From Lolium rigidum (Eukaryota; Streptophyta; Magnoliopsida; Poales; Poaceae), in assembly GCF_022539505.1 (NCBI RefSeq), contig NC_061509.1, positions 209,522,254 to 209,586,253 of the forward strand: DNA of 64,000 nt, in the 5' to 3' direction. Below are positions 11,348 through 23,337 of this stretch, in pieces. A program made the translations under genes and the position numbers. Each line of letters starts with the position of its first letter. Within the stretch, counting starts at the first letter, position 1. The notes under the pieces are model-generated. The model saw only the letters and a program-made list of their open reading frames with translations. It did no database searches and was not told the origin of the DNA.

Positions 11348-13193
11348 TGATGTCTACGCACACTCCTTTTCCTGTAGACAGTGTTGGGCCTCCAAGAGCA
11401 GAGTTTTGTAGAACAGCAACAAGTTTTCCCTTAAGTGGATCACCCAAGATATCCCTCTCAAGCAACCCTGCAATCACGATACAAGAAGTATCTTGTGTCC
11501 CCAACACACCTAATACACTTGTCAGATGTATAGGTGCACTAGTTCGGCGAAGAGATAGTGGAATACAAGTGGTATGAATGAATATGAGCAATAGTAACGG
11601 CACCAGAAAATAGCTTGCTGGCGTGCAGTTGATGGTATTAATATTGCAGGAAGTAAAGATGCAGTAAAACAGTAAATAAGCGATGATTGCAGTATTTGGA
11701 AACAAGGCCTAGGGATCATACTTTCACTAGTGGACACTCTCAACATTGATCACATAATAAAACCACTCTACACTCTCTTGTTGGATGATGAACACCATTA
11801 ATTGTGTAGGGCTACAAGAGCACCTCAATGCCGGAGTTAACAAGCTCCACAACATTCGATGTTCATATTTAAATAACCTTAGAGTGCATGATAGACCAAC
11901 GCAATTACACCGAGTACTAACATAGCATGCACACTGTCACCGACAGACTATGAAAGGGGGAATAAATCACATCAATACTATCATAGTAATAGTTAACTTC
12001 ATAATCTACAAGAGATCACAATCATAAACTACGCCAAGTACTACATGATGCACACACTGTCACCATTACACCATGGAGGAGGAATAGACTACTTTAATAA
12101 CATCACTAGAGTAGCACATAGATTAATAGTGATATAAAGCACATTGCAATCATAAAGGAATATAATAAGCACTTCACTATGCGATTCTGAATTACTCTTT
12201 GGCAAGATAACGAACACTAATTCATCATGTAGGCAAACCTTAAAGATGTATTCCCAAGTACTAATAAACACCCCACGCCGTCACTCGTGAGCATTCATAG
12301 GAGGTACTAACACACCACAATTTCATAGAGACATCCAACTCAAATCATAACTCGAGTGAATAAGTATTCTGTGAAATATAGCCTAAGAGACCCACACGGT
12401 GAACACACTGTCACGTTTACACACGTGGGACAAGGAGTCTCCGGAGATCACATAAGTAAAATCCACTTGAATAGCATAACGACATCTAGATTACAAGCTC
12501 ATCATATGGATCTCAATCATGTAAGGCAGCTCATGAGATCATTGTATTGAAGTACATAGGAGAGAGAGATGAACCACATAGCTACCGGTACAGCCCTTAG
12601 CCTCGATGGAGAACTACTCCCTCCTCATGGGAGACAGCAGCGTCGATGGAGATGGCGGTGGTGTCGATGGAGATGCCTTCCGGGGGCACTTCCCCGTCCC
12701 GGCGGCGTGCCGGAACAGAGACTCTTGTCCCCCAGATCTTGGCTTCACGATGGCGGCGGCTCTGGAAGGTTTCTCGTACCGTGGCTTTTTCGTATCGAAG
12801 ATTTAGGTCAGGGACCTTTAAATAGGCGAAGAGGCGGAGTCGGAAGGGGTCTGGGGCCACCACACAATAGGGGGGCGCGCCTGGCTCCTTGGCCGCGCCG
12901 CCCACACGTGTGGGCCCCCTGTGGCCCTCCTCTGGTCCCTCTCGGGTGTTCTGGAAGCTTCGTGGAATGATAAGATGCTGGGCGTTGATTTCGTCCAATT
13001 CCGAGAATATTTTCTTACTAGGATTTCTGAAACCAAAAACAGCAGAAAACATGAACTGGCACTTCGGCATCTCGTCAATAGGTTAGTTCCGGAAAACGCA
13101 TAAAATCATCATAAAGTGTGAACAAAACATGTAGGTATTGTCATAAAAGTAGCATGGAACATAAGAAATTATAGATACGTTTGAGACGTATCA
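11348..13193 (-). repeat. E3 3' LTR
   Basis: Reads TGATACGTCTCAAACG ... GTAGACATCA on the minus strand. Relative to the 5' LTR it lacks about 32 bp (5' LTR copy near 16817-16848), with an AAG at both edges of the deletion. It carries the GC-rich hairpin (about 12855-12920) and a TATA-like TATTTAAA (12824-12817) on the minus strand. Confidence 0.93.
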
Positions 13194-15882
13194 AGCATCC
13201 CCAAGCTTAGTTCCTACTCGCCCTCGAGTAGGTAAACGATAACAAAGATAATTTCTGAAGTGACATGCTATCATAATCTTGATCATACTATTGTAAATAT
13301 ATGAGATGAATGCAGCGATTCAAAGCAATGGTAAAGACAATGAGTAAACAAATGAATCATATAGCAAATACTTTTCATGAATAGTACTTTTAAGACAAGC
13401 ATCAATAAGACTTGCATAAGAGTTAACTCATAAAGCAATAAATTCTTAGTAGAAAGCTTTGAAGCAACACAAAGGAAGATATAAGTTTCAGTGGTTGCTT
13501 TCAACTTCAACATATATATCTCATGGATAATTGTCAACACAAAGTAATATAACAAGTGCAATAGGTAAACATGTAAGAATCAATGCACACAGTTGATACA
13601 AGTGTTTGCTTCTAGGATAGAAGGAATAGGTGAACTGACTCAACAATAAAGTAGAAGAATGGCCCTTCGCAGAGGGAAGCATTGATTACTATTTTTGTGC
13701 TAGAGCTTTTCATTTTGAAAACAAGAAACATTTTGTCAACGGTAGTAATAAAGCATATGTGTTATGTATAAGATATCCTATAAGTTGCAAGCCTCATGCA
13801 TAGTATACCAATAGTGCTCGCACCTTGTCCTAATTAGCTTGGATTAACATGGATTATCATTGCATAGCATATGTTTCAACCAAGTGTCACAAAGGGGTAC
13901 CTCTATGCCGCCTGTACAAAGGTCTAAGGAGAAAGCTCGCATTGGATTTCTCGCTTTTGATTATTCTCAACTTAGACATCCATACCGGGACAACATAGAC
14001 AACATATAATGGACTCCTCTTTAATGCATAAGCATTCAACAACGAGTTAAAATTCTCATAAGAGATTGAGGATTAATTGTCCAAACCGAAACTTCCACCA
14101 TGAATCATGGCCTTAGTTAGCGGCCCAATGTTCTTCTCTAACAGTATGCATACTCAAACCATTTGATCATGAAAATCGCCCTTACTTCAGACAAGACGAA
14201 CATGCATAGCAACTCACATGATATTCAACAAAGGTAAAAGTTGATGGCGTCCCCAGAAACATGGTTACCGCTTAACAAGCAACTTATTAAGAAATAAGAC
14301 ACATAAGTACATATTCTTCACCACAATAGTTTTTAAGCTATTTTCCCATGAGCTATATATTGCAAAGGTAAAGGAATAGAATTTTTAAAGGTAGCACTCA
14401 AGTAATTTACTTTGGAATGGCGGAGAAATACCATGTGGTAGGTAGGTATGGTGGACACAAATGGCATGGTTATTGGCTCAAGGATTTGGATGCACGAGAA
14501 GAATTCCTCTCAATACAAGGCTAGGCTAGCAAGGTTGTTTGAAGCAAACTCAAGTATAAAAGGTACAGCTAGGCTTACATAAGAACATATTGCAAGCATT
14601 ATAAGACTTTACATCGTCTCCTTGTTGTTCAAACACCTTAACCAGAAAATATCTAGACTCTAGAGACCAATCATGCAAACCAAATTTTACAAGCTCTATG
14701 TAGTTCTTCATTAATAGGTGCAAAGCACATGATGCAAGAGCTTAAACATGATCTATATGGGCACAACAATTGCCAAGTATCAAATTATTCAAGACATTAT
14801 ACCAATTACCACATGCAGCATTTTCTGTTTCCAACCATATAACAATTAACGAAGCAGTTTCAACCTTCACCATGAACATTAAGAGTAAAGCTAAGAACAC
14901 ATGTGTTCATATGCAACAGCGGAGCGTGTCTCTCTCCCACACAAGCATGAATTTATTCAGGTAATGAAAATAAAAAAAACGAAAATAAAAGCACACAGAC
15001 GCTCCAAGTAAAGCACATAAGATGTGACGGAATAAAAATATAGTTTCACTAGAGGTGACCTGATAATTTATCAATGAAGAAGGGGATGCCTTGGGCATCC
15101 CCAAGCTTAGATGCTTGAGTCTTCTTGAAATATGCAGGGATGAACCACAGGGGCATCCCCAAGCTTAGACTTTTCACTCTTCTTGATCATATTGTATCAT
15201 CCTCCTCTCTTGACCCTTGAAAACTTCCTCCACACCAAACTCAAAACAAACTCATTAGAGGGTTAGTACATAATGAAAAATTCACATGTTCAGAGGTGAC
15301 ACAATCATTCTTAACACTTCTGGACATTGCTCAAAGCTACTGGAAGTTAATGGAACAAAGAAATCCATCCAACACAGCAAAAGAAGCAATGCGAAATAAA
15401 AGGCAGAATCTGTCAAAACAGAACAGTCCGTAAAGACGAATTTTTAAGAGGCACCGGACTTGCTCAGATGAAAATGCCCAAATTGAATGAAAGTTGCGTA
15501 CATATCTGAGGATCACGCACGTAAATTGGTAGATTTTTATAAATTTTCTACACATACTACTGCTCAAATTCGTGACAGCAAGAAATCTGTTCCTGCGCAG
15601 TAATCCAAATCTAGTATTGACTTTACTATCAAAGACTTTACTTGGCACAACAATGCAATAAAATAAAGATAAGGAGAGGTTGCTACAGTAGTAACAACTT
15701 CGAAGACTCAAATATAAAACAAAATTGCTGTAGTAAAATAAACACTTGGGTTACCTCCCAAGAAGTGCTTTCTTTATAGCCATTAAGATGGGCTCAGTAA
15801 TTTTAATGATGCACTCGCAAGAAATAAGAGTTGAAGCAAAAGAGAGCATCAAAAGCAAGTATGAAACACTTTTAAGTCTAAC
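13194..15882 (-). other. E3 3' internal non-coding region
   Basis: About 2.7 kb homologous to the 3' regions of E1, E6 and E8. The polypurine tract is at 13195-13208. Two internal copies of the same 14-mer lie at 15095-15108 and 15153-15166. There is no convincing open frame. Confidence 0.8.
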
Positions 15883-16551
15883 CTAATTCCTATGAAAAGG
15901 AATCTCGTACACAAATAAATTCATGAGGAGCAAAGTGACAAGCATAGGAAGATAAAACACAAGTGACTTCAAGATTTTCAGCATATAGAGAGGTGTTTTA
16001 GTAACATGAAAATTTCTACAACCATATTTTCCTCTCTCATAATAATATCCAGTAGCATCATGAGCAAACTCAACAATATAACTATCAAATGAAACATTCT
16101 TATCATGAGTCTCATGCATAAAATTATTACTCTCCACATAAGCATAGTCAATTTTATTAGTAATAGTGGGAGCAAATTCATCAAAGTAGCTATCATTATT
16201 ATTCTCATCAAGTGTAGGAGGCATAGTATAATCATAATAAAATTTACTCTCCATAGTAGGTGGCACCAAAAGACCACTATCATTATAATCATCATAAATG
16301 GGAGGCATATCATAATCAACATAAACTTTCTCCTCAATACCCGGAGGGCTAAAGAGATCATTCTCATCAAAACCGACCTCCCCAAGCTTAGAACTTTCTA
16401 TATCATTATCAACAATGGTGTTCAAAGCGTTCATACTAATATCATTGCTACTAGCATGCAAATAAGGTTCCATAGGTTTTTTAATTTTCGCATTAAACCA
16501 TTCATGTCTTGACTCAGGAAATAGTTTAAAAAGCTCACAGATGTTTTCCAT
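15883..16551 (-). CDS. E3 small acidic protein with a hydrophobic C-terminal segment
   Basis: The only substantial sense-strand frame of E3 (222 aa), placed where Gag sits in the other elements. I do not recognise a named domain. The N-terminus (MENICELFKLFPESRHEW) is followed by an acidic, Tyr-rich middle with an imperfect repeat of the type DYDMPPIYDDYND / DYTMPPTLDENNND (about residues 78-122). The C-terminus has a hydrophobic stretch (LVFYLPMLVTLLLMNLFVY, about residues 196-214) that could be one membrane span. The ATG at 16551-16549 opens the frame 166 bases inside the 5' LTR. Whether it is translated or acts in the life cycle is unknown. Confidence 0.6.
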   Translation of the reverse strand: MENICELFKLFPESRHEWFNAKIKKPMEPYLHASSNDISMNALNTIVDNDIESSKLGEVGFDENDLFSPPGIEEKVYVDYDMPPIYDDYNDSGLLVPPTMESKFYYDYTMPPTLDENNNDSYFDEFAPTITNKIDYAYVESNNFMHETHDKNVSFDSYIVEFAHDATGYYYERGKYGCRNFHVTKTPLYMLKILKSLVFYLPMLVTLLLMNLFVYEIPFHRN

Positions 16552-16688
16552 TATGCCTTACTAGTGTTTAACAAGAAACAAAAAGATGCAATTGCATGAT
16601 CTAAAGGAAATAGCTTTGAGCACTTACAACGGCGCCGGAAGATAGCTTAGTTGCCGAGATCCGGAGTGTGAGTGCCTTTTACCTTTCC

Positions 16689-16706
16689 TCCCCGGCAACG
16701 GAGCCA
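16689..16706 (-). other. E3 primer binding site (tRNA-Asp type)
   Basis: The minus strand reads TGGCTCCGTTGCCGGGGA, one mismatch from the exact complement of a plant tRNA-Asp 3' end as seen in E6. It lies 10 bases inside the 5' LTR. A second, degenerate copy of the same junction occurs near 16625-16650 (ACGGCGCCGGAAGATAGCTT). Confidence 0.85.
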
Positions 16707-16716
16707 GAAAATAGCT

Positions 16717-18596
16717 TGATGTCTACGCACACTCCTTTTCATGTAGACAGTGTTGGGCCTCCAAGAGCAGAGGTTTGTAGAACAGCAGAAAGTTTTCCCT
16801 TAAGTGGATCACCCAAGGTTTATCGAACTCAGGGAGGAAGAGGTCAAAGATATCCCTCTCAAGCAATCCTGCAATCACGATACAAGAAGTCTCTTGTGTC
16901 CCCAACACACCTAATACACTTGTCAGATGTATAGGTGCACTAGTTCGGCAAAGAGATAGTGAAATACAAGTGGTATGAATGAATATGAGCAGTAGTAACG
17001 GCACCAGAAAATAGCTTGCTAGCGTGCAGTTGATGGTATTAATATTGCAGGAAGTAAAGATGCAGTAAAACATTAAATAAGCGATGATTGCAGTATTTGG
17101 AAACAAGGCCTAGGGATCATACTTTCACCAGTGGACACTCTCAACATTGATCACATAATAAAACCACTCTACACTCTCTTGTTGGATGATGAACACCATT
17201 AATTGTGTAGGGCTACAAGAGCACCTCAATGCCGGAGTTAACAAGCTCCACAACATTCGATGTTCATATTTAAATAACCTTAGAGTGCATGATAGACCAA
17301 CGCAATTACACCGAGTACAAACATAGCATGCACACAGTCACCGACAGACTATGAAAGGGGGAATAAATCACATCAATACTATCATAGTAATAGTTAACTT
17401 CATAATCTACAAGAGATCACAATCATAAACTACGCTAAGTACTACATGATGCACACACTGTCACCATTACACCATGGAGGAGGAATAGACTACTTTAATA
17501 ACATCACTAGAGTAGCACATAGATTAATAGTGATATAAATCACATTGCAATCATAAAGGAATATAAATAAGCACTTCACTATGCGATTCTGAATTACTCT
17601 TTGGCAAGATAACGAACACTAATTCATCATGTAGGCAAACCTTAAAGATGTATTCCCAAGTACTAATAAACACCCCACGTTGTCACCGTGAGCATTCATA
17701 GGAGGTACTAACACACCACAATTTCATAGAGACATCCAACTCAAATCATAACTCGGTGAATAAGTATTCTGTGAAATATAGCCTAAGAGACCCACACGGT
17801 GCACACACTCGTCACCTTTACACACGTGGGACAAGGAGTCTCCGGGAGATCACATAAGTAAAATCCACTTGAATAGCATAACGACATCTAGATTACAAGC
17901 TCATCATATGGATCTCAATCATGTAAGGCAGCTCATGAGATCATTGTATTGAAGTACATAGGAGAGAGAGATGAACCACATAGCTACCGGTACAGCCCTT
18001 AGCCTCGATGGAGAACTACTCCCTCCTCATGGGAGACAAGCGAGCGTCGATGGAGATGGCGGTGGTGTCGATGGAGATGCCTTCCGGGGGCACTTCCCCG
18101 TCCCGGCGACGTGCCGGAACAGAGACTTCTGTCCCCCAGATCTTGGCTTCGCGATGGCGGCGGCTCTGGAAGGTTTCTCTTACCGTGGCTTTTTCGTATC
18201 GAAGATTAGGTCAGGGACCTTTAAATAGGCGAAGAGGCGGAGTCGGAAGGGGTCTGGGGCCACCACACAATAGGGGGGTGCGCCTGGCTCCTTGGCCGCG
18301 CCGCCCACACGTGTGGGCCCCCTGTGGCCCTCCTCTGGTCCCTCTCGGGTGTTCTGGAAGCTTCGTGGAATTATAAGATGCTGGGCGTTGGTTTCGTCCA
18401 ATTCCGAGAATATTTCCTTACTAGGATTTCTGAAACCAAAAACAGCAGAAAACAGGAACTGGCACTTCGGCATCTCGTCAATAGGTTAGTTCCGGAAAAC
18501 GCATAAAATCATCATAAAGTGTGAACAAAACATGTAGGTATTGTCATAAAAGTAGCATGGAACATAAGAAATTATAGATACGTTTGAGACGTATCA
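16717..18596 (-). repeat. E3 5' LTR
   Basis: A 1880-bp LTR, TGATACGTCTCAAACG ... GTAGACATCA on the minus strand, flanked outside by ATGAT. Inside it, near 17000-17022, is a PBS-like string (AACGGCACCAGAAAATAGCT), also present in the 3' LTR near 11608-11630. Confidence 0.94.
18220..18320 (-). promoter_or_regulatory. E3 5' LTR core promoter: GC hairpin and TATA-like box
   Basis: On the minus strand, GC-rich arms at about 18255-18320 (the block containing GGCCGCGCCGCCCACACGTG) lie directly upstream of CCTATTTAAAGG (18228-18219). This matches the layout in the E1, E6, E7 and E8 LTRs. Confidence 0.6.
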
Positions 18597-18601
18597 ATGA
18601 T

Positions 18602-19700
18602 CATTTAGCTTTTGACTTTTAATATCACCATATGCTTTGATTAATAAGTTTTATCGCTATGCATGATTATGGCCATTATTTCTCTCTTAGTCGGTTGGCC
18701 CTTTCTTTTGCTAGCCTTCATTTGCACTGAGTATGAGCTCTACTCGTGCATCCAACTCCCAAAAACCAAAATGTCAATCGTGTCCACCATACCTACCTAT
18801 ATGTGGTATTTCATAGCCACTCCAAAGTAAATTTCTTGTGTGCTACCTTTAAAACAAAATGTTCCTTGTTTTTGTAATGTATAGCTCATGGGAAAGTAAC
18901 CTAAAAAACTATTGTGGTAAGGAATATGTCACTTATGTATCTTAGTTCTTATAAGTTGCTTGTTGAGCGGTAACCATTGACTTACTGGGGACGCCATCAA
19001 CCTGTCACACCTTTGTTGAATATCATGTGAGTTTCTATGCATATTCGTCTTGTCTGAAGTAAGGGAGATTTGCCATGAGCTGAATTGGTTTGAGTATGCA
19101 TATTGTTAGAGAAGAACATTGAGTCGCCAACCAAAGCCATGTATCATGGTGGAAGTTTTAGCTTGGACACTCAAATCCTCAAAATCTCTTATGAGAATAT
19201 TATTATTGTTGAATGCTTAAAGCATTAAAAAGAGGAGTCCATTATATGTTTTCTATGTTGTCTCGGTATGGATGTCCTCAAGTTGAGATCTATCAAAATC
19301 GAGAAATCAAATGCGATTTATCTCCTTGGACCTTTGTACAGGTGGCATAGAGGTACTCCTTTGTGACACTTGGTTGAAACATATGTAATGCGATGATAAT
19401 CCATGAAAATCTGAGCTAATTAGGACAAGGTGCGGGCACTATTAGTATTCGATGCATGAGGCTTGCAACTTATAGGAAGTTTTATACATAACCCATATGA
19501 ATTATTACTACCGTTGACACAATTGTTTCCATGCTTTCAAAATAAAAAGCTCTAGCACATGAGTAATCCCTGCTTCCCTCTGCGAAGGACCTTTCTTTTA
19601 CTTTTATGTCGAGTCTTCATCTTCTAAGTTCATGCACCATTAAGAGAGCATAGTTATCATTCTTACTTTTATGTGCATGGTCCCAAAATTAATATTGATT
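18602..19700 (+). mobile_element. F4 right part
   Basis: Continues the fragment interrupted by E3. From about 18780 it aligns with E8 57000-57840 (GTGTCCACCATA..., GGGGACGCCATCAAC, CTCTGCGAAGGACC). It diverges near 19610 and fades by about 19700. It is non-coding, older than E3, and has no LTR at this end, so it is truncated. Confidence 0.7.
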
Positions 19701-19949
19701 GAATCATAAATCTGATAAGAGATCTAGGATCCACGTAGATCTAATCTTACCATCATGGATCCTGATACTTCATGGGTCTCCATGGATCTGCCTACTTACA
19801 TAGGTCGGTTGGGATCCGGCTCATTTTCCTATGCTGGACTTCATCCATCTTCTATCAACAACAGCTGGGCCGCTCGATGGGCCATATGCCACCACCACCA
19901 TTTGTGGGCCACCCGGATTTGCCGGATCTAGACCATGTCGCTGGCATAC

Positions 19950-20750
19950 CCATAAAGTATACCCACAACAACGATTGTCCAATTGTCCCAAAGATTTGAT
20001 GATTTTTGTTGGAATTTAGATGACAATGGTAAATTCTCGGTTCAACATTGGTTCATCCTGAAGTGACTCACGATGATAACAAGAAAACATGAATAAAATG
20101 ACGGTGCCATTAAAATATTAAAACATCCGCATGGTACCTTCTCAGAGAGGTAATCCTTATGAAAGAAAACCTTGTAAAATCCAACCGACACCAAATTACA
20201 AAGTGTGTGGTTTATCATCATGATAAAACCATTAAACACTTATTCTTCTAGTGCAAGTTTGCTCGTTTATATGGCCATTCAGCTTCCACCTTGTATCTAT
20301 TACGTAGTGTTACAAATATTTTTTGGTAGCTGGTTACACAGAATTGATTATACGTATATAATTCTTATTAGGGTGGAAACGTTTGTCGTAATTTCGTCGC
20401 TTTGGCTATTTAGCAATGACATGGGTTTTAATGGTAAGAATTTCTCTCTCATGCAGGTCATGTACCGCGAATCGTTCAATAATGTGTGAAAAATCAAAAC
20501 CTATTTGTGAAGATGTCTACATGGATGAAAGATATAGTGAAAGATATTTTTATCCCACATTAATAGCAGCCTGATCTTCAGACTAGACCTCCAGCACCAT
20601 AGGAAATCTGCCAGATTTACATGATCTTGTATTTTGCCATTTTATTTTTCTTTCTATCTTTTGCGGCTGTGTAAATCCATGCAAAGACCTGTTAACTCCG
20701 AATTGTATGCCTGTGATTATATTGAATAATAAAATACGCCATTAATTTTT
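19950..20750 (+). mobile_element. Decayed LINE (non-LTR retrotransposon) 3' end
   Basis: Across several frames the plus strand spells the C-terminal zinc-binding RT-associated region of plant L1-type LINEs: FCWNLDDNGKFSVQ near 20009, then WYLLREVILMKENLV and a TIKHLFF-like motif near 20228, and later FNGKNFSLMQVMYR (20427-20468). A 3' UTR ending GAATAATAAAATACGCC (20726-20742) follows. Multiple stops and indels make it non-functional. The 5' limit is uncertain: 19700-19950 shows no clear homology that I can name. Confidence 0.7.
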
Positions 20751-20775
20751 TATTAGACAAATGTGGTAACCTATT

Positions 20776-20968
20776 GGAAAATACTTTTGTATTTACACGC
20801 ATGAGTGTAAATGTTTTCGTCACCGTCCGTTATGCTTTGAGATTTGGATAAAAAGAGGAGAGATAAAAAAATCTTTACATCTACCATGATGGACACGAAT
20901 CTCGAAAAATAAAAGGACGGTGACGGAATTACCACATCCATGTGTGTAAGTACAAAATCTACTCTCTA
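20776..20968. mobile_element. Mutator-type MITE with 9-bp target duplication
   Basis: A 193-bp foldback element. The left arm (TTTTGTATTTACACGCATG and later GTCACCGTCC) is matched in inverted form by the right arm (GGACGGTGAC, later CATGTGTGTAAGTACAAAA). It is flanked by the 9-bp direct repeat TAACCTATT at 20767-20775 and 20969-20977. A 9-bp duplication and long inverted ends fit a Mutator-derived miniature element. There is no coding capacity. Confidence 0.8.
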
Positions 20969-20977
20969 TAACCTATT

Positions 20978-21839
20978 TTCTATTGTTTTAATTTTATACA
21001 AATAGATCTTACCACGTCATTGTGTTCTCACAATGTGTAATTAGTCGAACGCCTCAATTTGTCTTTTGTTTATACGGTACTAGTATTTCAGTAGAATAAG
21101 GCCAAATGAACGCAGTGGTACATGTCACGTAAATTGGCTACACCGATCCTAGGGAGAATAAAGTGGACCCTTCTCTTCTGAACGAAAGCTTTGGTCCAAT
21201 GATGAGATGCGGAACGGGCACTGGAAATAATTTGATCATACGGCAGAAGCGTGTAGGTCGGTCGATCGCAGCCGTGCTGTAAGTGGAAATGAAATCCATG
21301 GCGAGTGCAAACAAGGAACATGAAGCGTGGAGAGCCCAGAAAAGCTTTTTCTGGAAAGACAGGTCGACAGAAAAAGTTAGTCCATTAGGCCTGGTGATGG
21401 TAAGTGTCCCAAGAAAGAAATCATGGAAATTCTTGTGCGAGATATGCATGTTGATATCTATCTAGGTGCTGACTGCTACCTGTTGCTGCTGGCAGTTTCG
21501 GCCACATCCTAATTGACATGGACTTCTAAGGTTGAGGGTGACTTCATGGGCCAAGACTCTACTCCAAGTAGCCTATGTCCCTATCTTGAGATATATAAGT
21601 TGATACAGAAGGTTTCAGCACTTACTTTCAGCCATTCTATAGTTCTTGCAAGTAACCCCACTTCACCAAATAGTGGCAAATGTGTCAACGAACTAGATTC
21701 ACATGTTAGAACCCATGATCTGACTTTGGCGGTTATATCGGGCGATTAAAGCACTTCTGATACATTCTTGAAGGCATCGTTATTCGGAAACTTTTTCGGA
21801 GTCCAGGTATTGCCTATAGTGGTGGTTATTTTAATGCTG
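20978..21839. other. Unassigned intergenic DNA
   Basis: No TE termini, RNA gene or convincing coding frame seen. Short frames on both strands (for example around 21138-21449) lack recognisable domains. The composition is less repetitive-looking than its surroundings, so it could be low-copy DNA. Confidence 0.5.
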
Positions 21840-21990
21840 CTGCAAGTTGCTGATTATGTTGGTGAAGCTTTTTATTTATTTATTTTTGGTTGTTTACATC
21901 GTTGATGTCTCGGCTAGTTTCCGGCATTATATTGTTGCAGAGGTCATGTGTAATCGCTATCTTCTTAATATTATTTTATTCTCTTTTTAG
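21840..21990 (+). mobile_element. Possible LINE 3' tail
   Basis: TTGTTGCAGAGGTCATGTGT followed by AATCGCTATCTTCTTAATAT resembles the tail near 22670-22725 and the usual 3' ends of grass LINEs. It is too short and decayed for a firm call. Confidence 0.45.
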
Positions 21991-22479
21991 AATAATAGGC
22001 GCTTATTTTTGAAGCAGCAAAGACAATAATAAACCTGCAAGAAATCAAACTGGAGCATTGAGCAGAGTGACGTCACCGTGAGACTGTGACACGACGAGCA
22101 TGGCTTCATGACCAAGCTGGCTAGCCCATCCCTCTGAAATAGGAACTCTAGGTTCTTATTTCCTGGTTATTCCCTCTCATGTTTGTCGTCCCCTATATCA
22201 ACCTTGGCTAGAGAGGCGCACTCAATCTATGACGTCGTCATCAAGCAAAATAGGATATAGAGGAAGAGGCTAGCTTGATTGCTTGAGAGATGGGACCATG
22301 GTGTACTACATGTCTACAACTTCTTTTTAGAACGGGAGCATAGCCCCAGCCTCTGTATCAATAGATGCACACATCTTTGCTTTATTTATCTAAAGTAAAA
22401 GTTCACAAAGAATTCAGTATTATAATCAAGGAAAATCTAAGGCGGGGACTATCTTCGGGGTGAAAACCTAAGATTGGCG
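21991..22479. other. Unassigned intergenic DNA
   Basis: No gene seen. The stretch AGAACGGGAGCATAGCCCCA near 22331 looks like the edge of another repeat, but I could not define its borders. Confidence 0.4.
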
Positions 22480-22735
22480 ACGATGGCGCTGACGCACCAT
22501 TCTCTTCTTGGAGGCGTCGTTTTTGCAGAGCATGTATTTCAGGTGTTGTCTAGGAGGTGGATGTATTACTGTTGCTAGGCCTGGGATACTATAGTGGAAC
22601 TTTTCTTTCTTAATTTTCTTTTATCTTTTTTGGCTATGTGTATTCGTGCTACCATTAGGGTGTTGCGTTGTTGCAGAGGCTGGATGTAATTGGTATCTTT
22701 TGATATTAATATATTTCCTTAATCGTAAAAAAGAA
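22480..22735 (+). mobile_element. Possible LINE 3' tail
   Basis: Ends in GCTGGATGTAATTGGTATCT, a TTTGATATTAATAT stretch and then an A-rich end (GTAAAAAAGAAAAAG near 22724). This is the typical 3' terminus of grass L1-type elements. No coding remnant is readable upstream. Confidence 0.5.
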
Positions 22736-23330
22736 AAAGCTAAGGTCAATACATGAATTCAACTATAAGAAAATGCAACACATAGAATGCCTATCCATTT
22801 GCTATTCTATTAATATGTCTGAGTAATCACTAGCATCCGGTTGTATCTCCCCCGTTGTTCCGGCGGGAGAAGAAAAACTCATTATTAAATCCAATGAGCA
22901 GCGCCCAATAACCTGAATATGATATCATTTCTAGTCCTCTAAATAGACCAAAAAAGCAGCCTCTCGATCTTTATCGCTCTTTTGTACACTATTAAGCCAT
23001 TTACCAACAGGTCTACAGCTAGCAAGCCGAAACAAACATGGCCCGTCCTAGTCCTTCTCGTGGCTTTCAGGTCCCGTCGTTGCGCCCACCTGATTGTAGA
23101 AAGAGCATACGGTCAGGCTGGGACTGAAAAGTCGGGCAAGCTTTCAGCCGTATATTCGATCCAAGTCAAGAAAGTATGTATCCCATTAGAGACGATGTTC
23201 CATTTATGCATTTCGTATGTTTTCCTTAGCACAATTGAACAAACGCACACTTTTAGGATTGTGCAACAATAAAACGAGGACCTGCTATTCAGCTTTCTCT
23301 TTCTTGCTACAATGTAGTACATATAATTTT
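22736..23330. other. Unassigned DNA left of the E5 breakpoint
   Basis: About 600 bp without a recognisable gene or TE terminus. It ends at the micro-duplication that marks the 5' truncation of E5. Confidence 0.4.
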
Positions 23331-23337
23331 CTTTTAG

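Larger units (their letters stand above)
11348..18596 (-). mobile_element. E3: complete non-autonomous Athila-type LTR retrotransposon
   Basis: A 7249-bp element on the minus strand with two LTRs (1880 and 1846 bp) and a 5-bp target duplication ATGAT at 11343-11347 and 18597-18601. It has a tRNA-Asp-type primer site next to the 5' LTR and an AAGCTTGGGGATGC tract next to the 3' LTR. The 3.5-kb internal region has one small gene and no Gag, protease or polymerase that I can recognise, so mobilisation must have been in trans. The LTRs differ little by eye, suggesting a fairly recent insertion. Confidence 0.95.

Noticed and set aside
12597..13070. Open frames up to 157 aa in the E3 LTRs (also 18008-18473, 27524-28033, 34058-34483, 51003-51347)
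   Set aside because: They lie in the GC-rich U3 block on either strand, recur wherever the LTR recurs, and contain no domain. They follow from base composition.
16105..16512. 135-aa plus-strand frame opposite the E3 gene
   Set aside because: Ile/Lys-rich shadow of the minus-strand gene, against the element's transcription direction.
19772..19999. 75-aa frame with a Pro/His-rich middle, considered as a gene fragment
   Set aside because: No recognisable domain; it overlaps the approach to the decayed LINE in a different frame.
21138..21449. 103-aa minus-strand frame in unassigned DNA
   Set aside because: No domain, no promoter or polyadenylation context; length expected by chance.
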